From Aliidiomarina minuta (GTDB lineage Bacteria > Pseudomonadota > Gammaproteobacteria > Enterobacterales > Alteromonadaceae): 64,000 nt of DNA. The stretch's first letter is position 1. Every line of letters starts with the position of its first letter. Below, in pieces: positions 9,269 to 16,911 of the stretch. The DNA lies in the NCBI RefSeq assembly GCF_003987145.1, contig NZ_PIPL01000001.1, positions 1,364,001-1,428,000 of the forward strand. The letters are read 5' to 3'. Below the pieces are notes generated by a model. That model was not told the origin of the DNA, did not search any database, and worked only from the letters and a program-made list of their open reading frames with translations. Position numbers and translations under genes: made by a program.

Positions 9269-9493
9269 TTATGGCGCCTGCAACTCGCATAAAAGAGGCT
9301 GCCAGCGCGCATTTATAAAGGGGTTTATATAATCAGTCTGTTGCTCCTGAAAGGTCTGGTAACGCGTTTCCAGGGTAGGCAAGCCTAGCTGCAAATGCAA
9401 ATAAAGTGTAAAAACTGCCAAACTTCCGGCACCCATAATCAGGCTAGCCACCAGCAGTTCGATCAAACTCATACCTGAGACTAAAAATCGCAT
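9269..9493 (-). CDS. Short prepilin-like protein (PpdC/PilV-like minor pilin)
   Basis: The frame begins MRFLVSGMSLIELLVASL: a short basic leader, glycine before the cleavage point, the conserved glutamate five residues later, and a hydrophobic helix, which is the type IV prepilin N-methylation signature. Only about 74 residues are encoded, so after the N-terminal helix there is a small tail with one cysteine. It is the last gene of a tightly packed set whose order resembles enterobacterial ppdA-ppdB-ygdB-ppdC. Such minor pseudopilins prime type IV pilus or pseudopilus assembly at the inner membrane. An upstream in-frame ATG at 9532 would put 13 unlikely residues before the leader. Exact family assignment is uncertain. 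Confidence 0.72.
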   Translation of the reverse strand: MRFLVSGMSLIELLVASLIMGAGSLAVFTLYLHLQLGLPTLETRYQTFQEQQTDYINPFINARWQPLLCELQAP

Positions 9494-9497
9494 ACCA

Positions 9498-9932
9498 TTA
9501 CTCCGCCTCTGCCACATACCAGTAGGCTCCACACGTACCCTCCGCTACGTGCAACCGGCGCTGACGCGAAAAACCACTGGGTTGCTCGTGTATTTCTATC
9601 GACCAGCATGCAGTGCCGCTTGTTTGTCCGGGAGCCAGGTGCTGACAGGTTACGGGCAGAACCTCATACTGCAGAGACGTGCCCGGCAAATCATGCTGAC
9701 CACTTACCTGCGTAGCGCTCGCACCCAGTACAATGGTCTGTTCTGCCAATTCATCAAATAACTGACGCATCTGCAGACTACGTTGCAGGGCTTTTCCGTC
9801 CAAAGCGGCTAAGGCTTGTAATTGCTGCTGATTATTGTTCAGTGCCCATAAAGTCAGCAGACTCATTTGCAGCAGCAACACCACCATAGCAATCAACGAT
9901 GCGCCACTGTTACCCCGCGTACCCGCCTTCAT
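9498..9932 (-). CDS. PilX/YgdB-like minor pilin
   Basis: A 144-residue protein with a short basic leader, then GASLIAMVVLLLQMSLLTLW, a prepilin-like hydrophobic segment that lacks the usual glutamate at position 5. PilX/GspK/YgdB-type minor pilins commonly lack it. The rest is polar with three cysteines in the second half, suggesting a disulfide. Its start overlaps the previous prepilin gene by four bases (ATGA) and its stop lies four bases before the next, so the four genes are almost certainly co-translated. Probable role: minor pilin of a type IV pilus-like structure. Confidence 0.7.
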   Translation of the reverse strand: MKAGTRGNSGASLIAMVVLLLQMSLLTLWALNNNQQQLQALAALDGKALQRSLQMRQLFDELAEQTIVLGASATQVSGQHDLPGTSLQYEVLPVTCQHLAPGQTSGTACWSIEIHEQPSGFSRQRRLHVAEGTCGAYWYVAEAE

Positions 9933-10411
9933 GGTTCAAGCACCACCGGTGCCGCAAGTAAATAACGCCACTCCCAGTTACGCCCTCCATAAGTCGCCGA
10001 GAGCCTCAACATAGCCTGCTGCTGCGGCAACGACTGAATAACAAACTGGTTTAGCTGAAATCCATTTACATCATGCAACGCAATCCACCCGCTATCCTCA
10101 CAGCCACGGTCCTGTGGTCGCCACTGCAATGTACCCTGCCGTAAACGTACGCCGTGCTCAGCATATAACACGCAGTCCTCCTGCCAGTGCCAGCGCCAGT
10201 GACCACTTTCGCCAGAGCGCTCCAGATCCCGCGCCAGCCAGAAAGCCAACTGATAGAAAAGCTGGGCTTGAGTATGTAACTGCTGCTGACGGTTTGCCTG
10301 GCCCCAGATCCCCGTCAGTAAACCCAGCCAGGCAACTAACAATACAGCGCTTATTAAGAGCACCAGAATAAGCTCCAACAGAGAGAATCCTTTTGCCCGG
10401 CTAGCTGTCAC
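9929..10411 (-). CDS. PilW/PpdB-like minor prepilin
   Basis: The N-terminus MTASRAKGFSLLELILVLL is a classic prepilin: basic leader, G before FSLLE, and the glutamate at position 5 of the mature protein. A hydrophobic helix follows, then about 120 residues of soluble domain rich in Trp, with a pair of cysteines (EDCVLY, DRGCEDSG). Length 160 and position second in the cassette fit PpdB/PilW-type minor pilins. It overlaps the upstream fimT-like gene by 11 bases. Substrate or pilus type cannot be told from this window. Confidence 0.75.
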   Translation of the reverse strand: MTASRAKGFSLLELILVLLISAVLLVAWLGLLTGIWGQANRQQQLHTQAQLFYQLAFWLARDLERSGESGHWRWHWQEDCVLYAEHGVRLRQGTLQWRPQDRGCEDSGWIALHDVNGFQLNQFVIQSLPQQQAMLRLSATYGGRNWEWRYLLAAPVVLEP

Positions 10412-10889
10412 AGTGTGCTACCCCATGCAATGCCGTGCCCCACTGGCACCAACGGATGCGCCCAAGCGAACTTATAATCAAGCCAGAGACTTCCGCATGA
10501 CTGGCTTTTACAATCGCAACCTGACCAGCACTGAAAGCTGCGAAGCCCCGCCCAGCCGTGAACTGAACAGGAGTATTACGGCCGTAATTGTGTTTAAACT
10601 GAAAACCATGCTCAAGCAAAAAAGCACTGGGTTGGCACTTGTCGATAGCCTCATCGGCAAATCCAGTACATAAATAATCACGATCAATACGTAACACAAC
10701 ATCTCGTTCGCTGGTAATGGCTAATTGCCGGGCATGCTGAAACTCAGCTAAGGTAAGTAACGAATAATGACGTAGCTTTTGATTGTTCCAACTATTGCTC
10801 AGCATCGGGTAGGTCAAAGCGCCAGCCACCCCTAGCAAAAAGATTGCAATTGTCAGTTCGATTAAAGAAAAACCGGCACTAAAACGCAT
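10401..10889 (-). CDS. FimT/GspH-like minor prepilin
   Basis: MRFSAGFSLIELTIAIFLL gives a short leader, G before FSLIE, and the hydrophobic helix of a type IV pseudopilin. The C-terminal 120 residues fit the GspH/FimT beta domain, with cysteines in DYLCTGF, DKCQPS and WCQWG and a terminal CDS. First gene of the four-gene minor pilin set, downstream of ispH; ispH and minor pilin genes are also neighbours in Pseudomonas. A hairpin lies directly against its start codon (see 10890-10918). Confidence 0.78.
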   Translation of the reverse strand: MRFSAGFSLIELTIAIFLLGVAGALTYPMLSNSWNNQKLRHYSLLTLAEFQHARQLAITSERDVVLRIDRDYLCTGFADEAIDKCQPSAFLLEHGFQFKHNYGRNTPVQFTAGRGFAAFSAGQVAIVKASHAEVSGLIISSLGRIRWCQWGTALHGVAHCDS

Positions 10890-10918
10890 AAAGCCCCCGT
10901 TTTAAAAACAAGGGCTTT
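10890..10918 (-). promoter_or_regulatory. Hairpin covering the ribosome-binding site of the fimT-like gene
   Basis: On the minus strand AAAGCCC (10918-10912) can pair with GGGCTTT (10896-10890), whose last base touches the ATG at 10889. The GGGGG that would serve as Shine-Dalgarno is inside or next to the stem. There is no U tract after it, so it is more like a translational lock than a terminator. Inferred only from pairing. Confidence 0.4.
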
Positions 10919-10973
10919 AGTATGGCTACTATTTCAGCAGGCTAGGGGCAATTACGTAATCACGGACAAATCA

Positions 10974-11915
10974 TCAGACCTGAGTTACGCGTAACTCCGG
11001 TGGGATTGAAAAAGTCACATTTTCTTCCCGTCCCTGCAACTCTTCAACTTCGCTGCTACCCCAGTCGCGAAGCTGCTGCACCACCTCCTGCACCAGTACA
11101 TCCGGGGCTGACGCGCCAGCAGTTACTCCAACACTGGAAACGTCTTTAAACCACTCATGGTTCATGCAACGCGCATCGTCAATTAAATAAGCGGTAGTGC
11201 CCATCTTCTCCGCCAGTTCACGCAGTCGGTTTGAATTAGAACTGTTACGCGCGCCTACTACGAGCAGAATATCCACATCCGCCGCCATTTCGCGCACCGC
11301 ATCCTGGCGGTTCTGAGTGGCATAACAAATATCGTCTTTTCGTGGCCCCTGAATAGCCGGGAAGCGCAGACGAAGTGCGTCAATAACATCAGCCGTGTCA
11401 TCAACCGAGAGAGTGGTCTGACTCATATAATGCAGATTTTGCACGTCTTTAACCTGAAGTTTGCCGACATCCGCAACCGACTCAACCAGATAAATGCCGC
11501 CGTCGTTATTCAGGTACTGACCCATAGTGCCTTCTACTTCAGGGTGGCCCGCATGACCGATTAAAATACATTCATGTCCGCGTCGGCTGGCGCGAGTGAC
11601 TTCCATATGTACCTTAGTTACCAGCGGACAGGTAGCGTCAAAAACTTTAAGTCCACGATCAGTAGCCGCCTGACGTACTGCCTTCGAAACCCCGTGGGCG
11701 CTAAAGATAACAATGCTGTCGTCAGGCACCTGATGTAGTTCTTCGACGAAGACCGCCCCCCGTTCACGCAACCCTTCCACTACATACTTATTGTGCACCA
11801 CTTCATGACGCACATAGATAGGTGGCGAGAACATAGCCAGGGCCTGTTCTACGATAGTGATCGCGCGATCCACGCCAGCGCAGAATCCACGAGGATTAGC
11901 CAGAACTACTTTCAT
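10974..11915 (-). CDS. ispH: 4-hydroxy-3-methylbut-2-enyl diphosphate reductase IspH
   Basis: IspH is the last enzyme of the MEP isoprenoid pathway; it reduces HMBPP to IPP and DMAPP with a 4Fe-4S cluster. The 313-residue protein has the three cluster cysteines in context: Cys12 (NPRGFCAGVDRA), DATCPLVTK and DDICYATQNRQ. Other family motifs are SAHGVS, MSQTTLSVDDT and GARNSSNSNRL. Its ATG overlaps the fkpB stop by four bases. The gene order lspA-fkpB-ispH is standard in gammaproteobacteria. Confidence 0.97.
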   Translation of the reverse strand: MKVVLANPRGFCAGVDRAITIVEQALAMFSPPIYVRHEVVHNKYVVEGLRERGAVFVEELHQVPDDSIVIFSAHGVSKAVRQAATDRGLKVFDATCPLVTKVHMEVTRASRRGHECILIGHAGHPEVEGTMGQYLNNDGGIYLVESVADVGKLQVKDVQNLHYMSQTTLSVDDTADVIDALRLRFPAIQGPRKDDICYATQNRQDAVREMAADVDILLVVGARNSSNSNRLRELAEKMGTTAYLIDDARCMNHEWFKDVSSVGVTAGASAPDVLVQEVVQQLRDWGSSEVEELQGREENVTFSIPPELRVTQV

Positions 11916-12358
11916 GCGTCCTCCACACTAAGAATTTCCACCGCAAAAACAACCGCTTGTCCGGCCAACGGGTGATTAAAATCAATAGTTACTTCGTTGC
12001 CTTCAACTTTACGCACTATGCCCGGCACTTCACGACCATCCGGTTGGGTAAAGGCAATAATAGCACCCGGTTCTGCGGGGGTTTCATCCGAAAACTTATG
12101 CTTATCTATGTGATAAATATTCTCTGGCAAAGGTTGGCCAAAAGCTTCCTCTGGCTGCAGAGTAAATTCACGCTCATCGCCAGCTTTAAGACCATGCAGA
12201 TGTTTTTCAAAGTTTTCCGTTAGATTACCATCACCCATACGAAAACGCGCAGGCTTACCATGCACCTTAGAGCTGTCAGCCGCCGAACCATCTTCCAGTT
12301 TAATGGAAAAATGCATAGTTACACGACTGTTGTCACCTATTACTGCCAGTTCACTCAT
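11912..12358 (-). CDS. fkpB: FKBP-type peptidyl-prolyl isomerase (FkpB/SlpA type)
   Basis: A 148-residue cytoplasmic FKBP of the SlyD/FkpB class, which catalyses cis-trans isomerisation at proline and has chaperone activity. Motifs include DGSAADSS, the conserved FRMGDGNL region, the flap EREFTLQPEEAFG, and VTIDFNHPLAGQ near the C-terminus. It has no histidine-rich tail, which argues for FkpB rather than SlyD. It is translationally coupled to ispH. Unusually, about 230 bases of repeats separate it from lspA, its usual immediate upstream neighbour. Confidence 0.93.
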   Translation of the reverse strand: MSELAVIGDNSRVTMHFSIKLEDGSAADSSKVHGKPARFRMGDGNLTENFEKHLHGLKAGDEREFTLQPEEAFGQPLPENIYHIDKHKFSDETPAEPGAIIAFTQPDGREVPGIVRKVEGNEVTIDFNHPLAGQAVVFAVEILSVEDA

Positions 12359-12374
12359 CTAATTACCTTTTATT

Positions 12375-12572
12375 GGGGTCAGAGCTAAAATTCACCACTT
12401 CAAATCACCACACAACATTGGGGTCAGAGCTAAAACTCACCACCACAAAAAAGCTAAAGAGCAGCAATGGCAGTGGGTTTAGAGCTAAAACACAGTATTC
12501 AAAAATGGTTAGTTTTAGCTCTGACCCCATTATTTTTTACATTCAGGGGTGGTTAATTTTAGCTCTGACCCC
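12375..12572. repeat. Cluster of five copies of a dispersed GGGGTCAGAG repeat
   Basis: The spacer between lspA and fkpB holds the core GGGGTCAGAGCTAAAATT (extended by CACCAC or AACCAC) at 12375-12398 and 12420-12443. A decayed copy lies at about 12474-12496, and inverted copies at 12505-12528 and 12549-12572. Opposed copies can pair as long hairpins; the last ends in CCCCGTTTTTT. The same element occurs at 35653-35839 and 46753-46806. It resembles REP-type sequences mobilised by IS200-like tyrosine transposases, but no such gene is in the window. Confidence 0.9.
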
Positions 12573-12588
12573 GTTTTTTCACCGTTTT

Positions 12589-13098
12589 TCAGGTTTTACG
12601 GTTTGTGATGCCGTCCCAGATCATGAGTGCGGCGCCAATTACTATGGCTGAGTCGGCTACGTTAAAGGCGGGCCAGTGGTGGGTTTGCTCCCCCAGGCGC
12701 AGATACACATCCAGAAAGTCGACTACAAAACCATGTTGCAAACGGTCCAGCACATTGCCTATAGCGCCACCAATGATCAAATTAAATGACCAGTTCAAAC
12801 GCCATTCGTCTTTCGTTTGCTTGCGCAGCCAGAATATCAGTAAACCTGATACAGCTATTGCCAACAACGTGAAAAACCAGCGTTGCCAACCTCCCGCATC
12901 GCTTAAGAAACTAAAAGCGGCACCATAGTTCCGTGCGTGCACAATATCGAAAAACGGCAATACATTAATACGTTCATACAAACTCAGACTCGCCAGAATC
13001 CACTGTTTGCTGATTTGATCCAATATTATTACCAGCACCGGAACCCATAATAAGTGCCAGCCGCTGGCCTGCCAGCGTGCTGGTTTCGTTGCCGACAT
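12589..13098 (-). CDS. lspA: Lipoprotein signal peptidase (signal peptidase II)
   Basis: LspA is the inner-membrane aspartyl protease that removes signal peptides from lipoproteins after lipid attachment. The 169-residue protein has four hydrophobic segments and the family motifs ARNYGAAFSFL, GGAIGNVLDRLQHGFVVDF and FNVADSAIVIGA, which contain the two catalytic aspartates. Its ATG shares one base with the ileS stop (TAATG), so translation is coupled to ileS. Its client proteins in this window probably include FlgH and FlgP. Confidence 0.97.
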   Translation of the reverse strand: MSATKPARWQASGWHLLWVPVLVIILDQISKQWILASLSLYERINVLPFFDIVHARNYGAAFSFLSDAGGWQRWFFTLLAIAVSGLLIFWLRKQTKDEWRLNWSFNLIIGGAIGNVLDRLQHGFVVDFLDVYLRLGEQTHHWPAFNVADSAIVIGAALMIWDGITNRKT

Positions 13099-15932
13099 TA
13101 GGCAAAGCTCCGTTGTTCACCGTCACCGTCAACATTAGTTACACAGCGCTGACAAAGGTCAGGATGCTCATTAATGCTGCCGACTTCAGGACGATGGTGC
13201 CAGCAACGGGCACATTTTGTATGCGCCGTTTTAACTACTGCTACTTTGAGCCCTTCCAGTTCCGTATCACGCACATCGCTGCCTGCGTCAGCCAGCGGTT
13301 TAATGCTGGTTTGCGAGGTTAATAGCACGAAACGTAACTCGTCCTGCAACGCATTAAGCGCTGGCTGCAAATCTTCTGCAGCATAAAGCGTGATTTCAGC
13401 TTGTAAGGAACCACCTATCACTTCGTCGCGGCGTGCCTGCTCTAACGCCCGGTTTACTTCGCTACGGACCGTCAACAGAGTCTGCCAGGTGCTATCTTCA
13501 ATCTGGCCTTTATCCAGCCCTTGTGGCCAGTCCTGATACCATTCCGCCGTGAATACATATTTATCACGTCCGCCTTCAACGGCTGGCAGGGTTTCCCAGA
13601 TTTCCTGCGCGGTAAAGCTGGTAATAGGCGCCATCCAGCGTACTAAAGCTTCTGCAATGTGCCACAAAGCGGTCTGGCACGAACGCTGAGCGATACTGTC
13701 TTTTTTCGCGGTGTACTGACGATCTTTAATAATATCCAGATAGAAACTACCCAGTTCAATTGAGCAAAAATGCATGAGTTTCTGCACTACGCTGAGGAAC
13801 TGATAATTATCATAAGCGTTGACCAGCTCATCCTGCAGGGCTTTTGCCCGGCTGACTATCCAACGGTCCAGTTCGACCATCTCTGCTGCAGGTACGGCAT
13901 GCTGAGCTGGCTCAAAACCATTCAGGTTGGACAGTAAAAAGCGCGAGGTATTACGAATACGACGATAGGCATCCGCAGAGCGCTTCAGGATTTCATCCGA
14001 CACTGTCATTTCCGCGGTGTAATCCGTTGAAGCAACCCACAGACGCAGAATGTCGCCACCCAGTTTGTTCATCACCTGCTGTGGTGAAACGACGTTACCC
14101 AGTGATTTGGACATTTTGCGGCCTTGACCATCGACGGTAAAGCCGTGCGTCAGCACCTGCTTATATGGCGCCTGCCCTTTTGCTGCCACACCGGTCACCA
14201 GCGAGGACTGGAACCAGCCGCGATGCTGATCGGAACCTTCCAGATAAAGATCTGCTGGCCAGGCTAACTGCTCCTGCTGATCCAACACACAATAATGGGT
14301 CACACCGGAGTCAAACCAGACGTCCAGTGTATCTGTTAATTTGCGATAGTCGTCGGCTTCTTTACCCAGCAGTTCACTGGCGTCCAAATCAAACCAGGCC
14401 TGGATGCCTTCTTTTTCAATGCGTTTGGCGACTTCTTCCAGCAACTCCAAAGAGCGCGGATGCATTTCATCGGTTTCTTTATGAATAAAAAGGGTCAGTG
14501 GTGTGCCCCAGGTGCGCTGGCGCGAAATACACCAGTCCGGACGGCCTTCGACCATCTGCGCAATGCGGCTCTCGCCCCACTCTGGGATCCAACGTACGTT
14601 CTTGATCTGTTCCAGCGACTGTTCGCGCAGTTTTTCCTGTTCCATGCTGATAAACCACTGCGGAGTGGCACGGAAAATTATCGGTGTTTTATGGCGCCAA
14701 CAATGCGGATACGAATGCGGGTAGACTTCATGATGCGCCAGATTTCCTGCTTCTTTCAAAGCTTCCACAATAGAATCATTGGCTTTAAATACATGCTGAC
14801 CGGCAAACATTGGCGTGTCTTCTTTATACACACCCTGGTTATTGACCGGGTTATAGACTTCCAGGTCATATTTTTTACCCACCAAGAAGTCATCCACACC
14901 ATGGCCTGGGGCGGTGTGCACACAGCCCGTACCGGATTCGGTGGTAACGTGATCACCTAAGATGATCGGCAATGTCTGCTCAAACAAAGGATGCTTTAAC
15001 TGTTGCAGTTCCAGCGCCTGTCCATGACAAAATCCTAGTTTGTGGTACTTTTCCACACCAAAACGTTCCATGCAGTCATGCACCAGATCAGAAGCCAGGA
15101 TCAGACGTTCAGGCTTATCGCCTTCAATCTGTACCAGAGCGTATTCAAGATCCGCGGCTAAAGTGACCGCCTGACTTGCCGGAATGGTCCAAGGCGTGGT
15201 GGTCCAGATGACCATCGCAATGGGCCCTTGTCCGTCATGTCCTTGTGGATGCTCAAAGCGCTCAACCACAGCGGCTTCATCAGCTACCGGATACTTCACG
15301 TCTATCGCTGGTGAATTTTTATCTTTATATTCAACTTCCGCCTCGGCTAACGCCGAACCACAGTCGGTACACCAGTGCACTGGCTTAAAGCCCTGCTGCA
15401 GGTGGCCACGTTCAATGATCGCTCCCATGGCGCGCACAGTGTTCGCTTCCTGCTGGAAGTTCATAGTCAGGTAAGGTTTGTCCCACTCACCAAACACACC
15501 CAGCCGTTTAAAGTCTTCGCGTTGAGCGTCAACTTGAGTCAACGCGTACTCACGGCACTTGGCACGAAATTCAGCATCCGTCAGTTTTTTGCCCGGCTTG
15601 CCATATTTTTTCTCCACCATGAGTTCAATCGGCAGACCATGGCAATCCCAACCTGGCACGTAGGGCGCATCAAAACCACTTAAGGTTTTGGATTTCACCA
15701 CCACATCTTTCAGAATCTTGTTCACTGCATGGCCAATATGAATCTGCCCATTGGCGTACGGAGGGCCATCATGCAAAATAAATTTATCGCGTCCTGACCG
15801 GGCTTTTCTAATCTCACCATAGAGATCGTCGGCATACCAGTTTTCGAGCATCTGAGGTTCGCGCTGCGCCAGATTACCGCGCATTGGAAACGGCGTTTCA
15901 GGAAGGTTTAACGTATGCTTGTAGTCGCTCAT
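13098..15932 (-). CDS. ileS: Isoleucyl-tRNA synthetase
   Basis: Class I aminoacyl-tRNA synthetase charging tRNA-Ile. It has the HIGH motif (PPYANGQIHIGHA), the CP1 editing domain (TTTPWTIPASQAV), the KMSKS motif (GRKMSKSLGN), and a C-terminal zinc site CARCWHHRPEVG...CQRCV. The open frame reaches 15977, but the family start MSDYKHTLNLPETPFPMRG at 15932 has GGAAAAG upstream and leaves a 13-base gap after ribF, so I use it (944 residues). Order ribF-ileS-lspA is conserved. Confidence 0.97.
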   Translation of the reverse strand: MSDYKHTLNLPETPFPMRGNLAQREPQMLENWYADDLYGEIRKARSGRDKFILHDGPPYANGQIHIGHAVNKILKDVVVKSKTLSGFDAPYVPGWDCHGLPIELMVEKKYGKPGKKLTDAEFRAKCREYALTQVDAQREDFKRLGVFGEWDKPYLTMNFQQEANTVRAMGAIIERGHLQQGFKPVHWCTDCGSALAEAEVEYKDKNSPAIDVKYPVADEAAVVERFEHPQGHDGQGPIAMVIWTTTPWTIPASQAVTLAADLEYALVQIEGDKPERLILASDLVHDCMERFGVEKYHKLGFCHGQALELQQLKHPLFEQTLPIILGDHVTTESGTGCVHTAPGHGVDDFLVGKKYDLEVYNPVNNQGVYKEDTPMFAGQHVFKANDSIVEALKEAGNLAHHEVYPHSYPHCWRHKTPIIFRATPQWFISMEQEKLREQSLEQIKNVRWIPEWGESRIAQMVEGRPDWCISRQRTWGTPLTLFIHKETDEMHPRSLELLEEVAKRIEKEGIQAWFDLDASELLGKEADDYRKLTDTLDVWFDSGVTHYCVLDQQEQLAWPADLYLEGSDQHRGWFQSSLVTGVAAKGQAPYKQVLTHGFTVDGQGRKMSKSLGNVVSPQQVMNKLGGDILRLWVASTDYTAEMTVSDEILKRSADAYRRIRNTSRFLLSNLNGFEPAQHAVPAAEMVELDRWIVSRAKALQDELVNAYDNYQFLSVVQKLMHFCSIELGSFYLDIIKDRQYTAKKDSIAQRSCQTALWHIAEALVRWMAPITSFTAQEIWETLPAVEGGRDKYVFTAEWYQDWPQGLDKGQIEDSTWQTLLTVRSEVNRALEQARRDEVIGGSLQAEITLYAAEDLQPALNALQDELRFVLLTSQTSIKPLADAGSDVRDTELEGLKVAVVKTAHTKCARCWHHRPEVGSINEHPDLCQRCVTNVDGDGEQRSFA

Positions 15933-15945
15933 GCCATCTTTTCCG

Positions 15946-16866
15946 TTAATAAGTAAATGCCTGTGCCTGCAGCACATCCTGTTGTATCTGTTGCTTTAGT
16001 TCCTGCAACGACGAAAACTTCACTTCGTCGCGTATTTTGTGCAGCGGAGTAACGCTCATGCGTTCACCATAAATATCGCCACTGAAATTAAATAAATGGG
16101 CTTCGATCTGTACGCCTCGGCCATTCACAGTAGGACGGCGACCAATATTGGCAACACCGGGGTAACTCTTGCCGGCCACTTCAACCCGCACTACAAAAAC
16201 CCCCTGCAAAGGCGATTTAAGGCGCTTTAACGGCATGTTAGCAGTTGGAAAACCTATACTGCGACCCTTTTTCTCGCCATGGGAAACCCGACCATGTAAT
16301 TGATAAGGCCTACCCAGCATTTGTGTCGCTTTAGCAAAGTCACCCACAGCAAGCGCCTCGCGAATAGCTGTGCTGGAAACCCGTGTGTCAGACTGTCGGT
16401 AACTGGCAGTGTCAACCACGGCAAAATTATGCTGCTCTCCCGCCGCCTGAAGCAGGCTAAAATCACCTTCGCGATTGTTACCAAAACGAAAGTCATCGCC
16501 TACCACCAGTAGCTTAACACCCAGCTTGTCGACCAGCACCTGCTGGATAAAGTCGTCAGCATGCAAACTGGCAAAACGCTGGTTAAATTGCACACATAAC
16601 AGCCGTTGCATACCCTGAGCTTCTAACAAGTGATACTTATCGCGCCAGGTTGTCAGCCGGGCAGGCGCTTTTTGCGGACTAAAAAACTCCAGCGGCTGAG
16701 GTTCGAATGTCATTACAGCTGCCGGCAACTGCAATTCCTCTGCCCGAGCACGCACCCCCTGCAGCACTGCCTGATGCCCTAAGTGCACGCCGTCGAAGTT
16801 GCCAATAGTGAGCACACAATGACGGTGCTCTGGCGTAGTGGTATGTAAACCGCGAATTAATTCCAT
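15946..16866 (-). CDS. ribF: Bifunctional riboflavin kinase / FAD synthetase
   Basis: RibF phosphorylates riboflavin to FMN and adenylates FMN to FAD. The N-terminal FMN adenylyltransferase domain shows the HxGH-type motif TIGNFDGVHLGHQAVL and VGDDFRFGNNREGDF. The C-terminal flavokinase domain has GRVSHGEKKGRSIGFPTAN and GVANIGRRPT. Length 306 residues is normal. It lies between murJ and ileS, as in most gammaproteobacteria. Confidence 0.96.
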   Translation of the reverse strand: MELIRGLHTTTPEHRHCVLTIGNFDGVHLGHQAVLQGVRARAEELQLPAAVMTFEPQPLEFFSPQKAPARLTTWRDKYHLLEAQGMQRLLCVQFNQRFASLHADDFIQQVLVDKLGVKLLVVGDDFRFGNNREGDFSLLQAAGEQHNFAVVDTASYRQSDTRVSSTAIREALAVGDFAKATQMLGRPYQLHGRVSHGEKKGRSIGFPTANMPLKRLKSPLQGVFVVRVEVAGKSYPGVANIGRRPTVNGRGVQIEAHLFNFSGDIYGERMSVTPLHKIRDEVKFSSLQELKQQIQQDVLQAQAFTY

Positions 16867-16911
16867 AAGTGGCAGATTATATCCTAACCAGCATTGAGGG
16901 TCAGCACCTGT

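Noticed and set aside
12375..12572. CRISPR or transposon end at the lspA-fkpB spacer
   Set aside because: Copies are in both orientations, spacers are irregular and there is no transposase gene or target duplication. A dispersed palindromic repeat explains it better.
14460..14960. 166-residue plus-strand frame opposite ileS, and several others in that gene
   Set aside because: ileS is complete and certain in the other direction. The frames have no start signal or recognisable domain.
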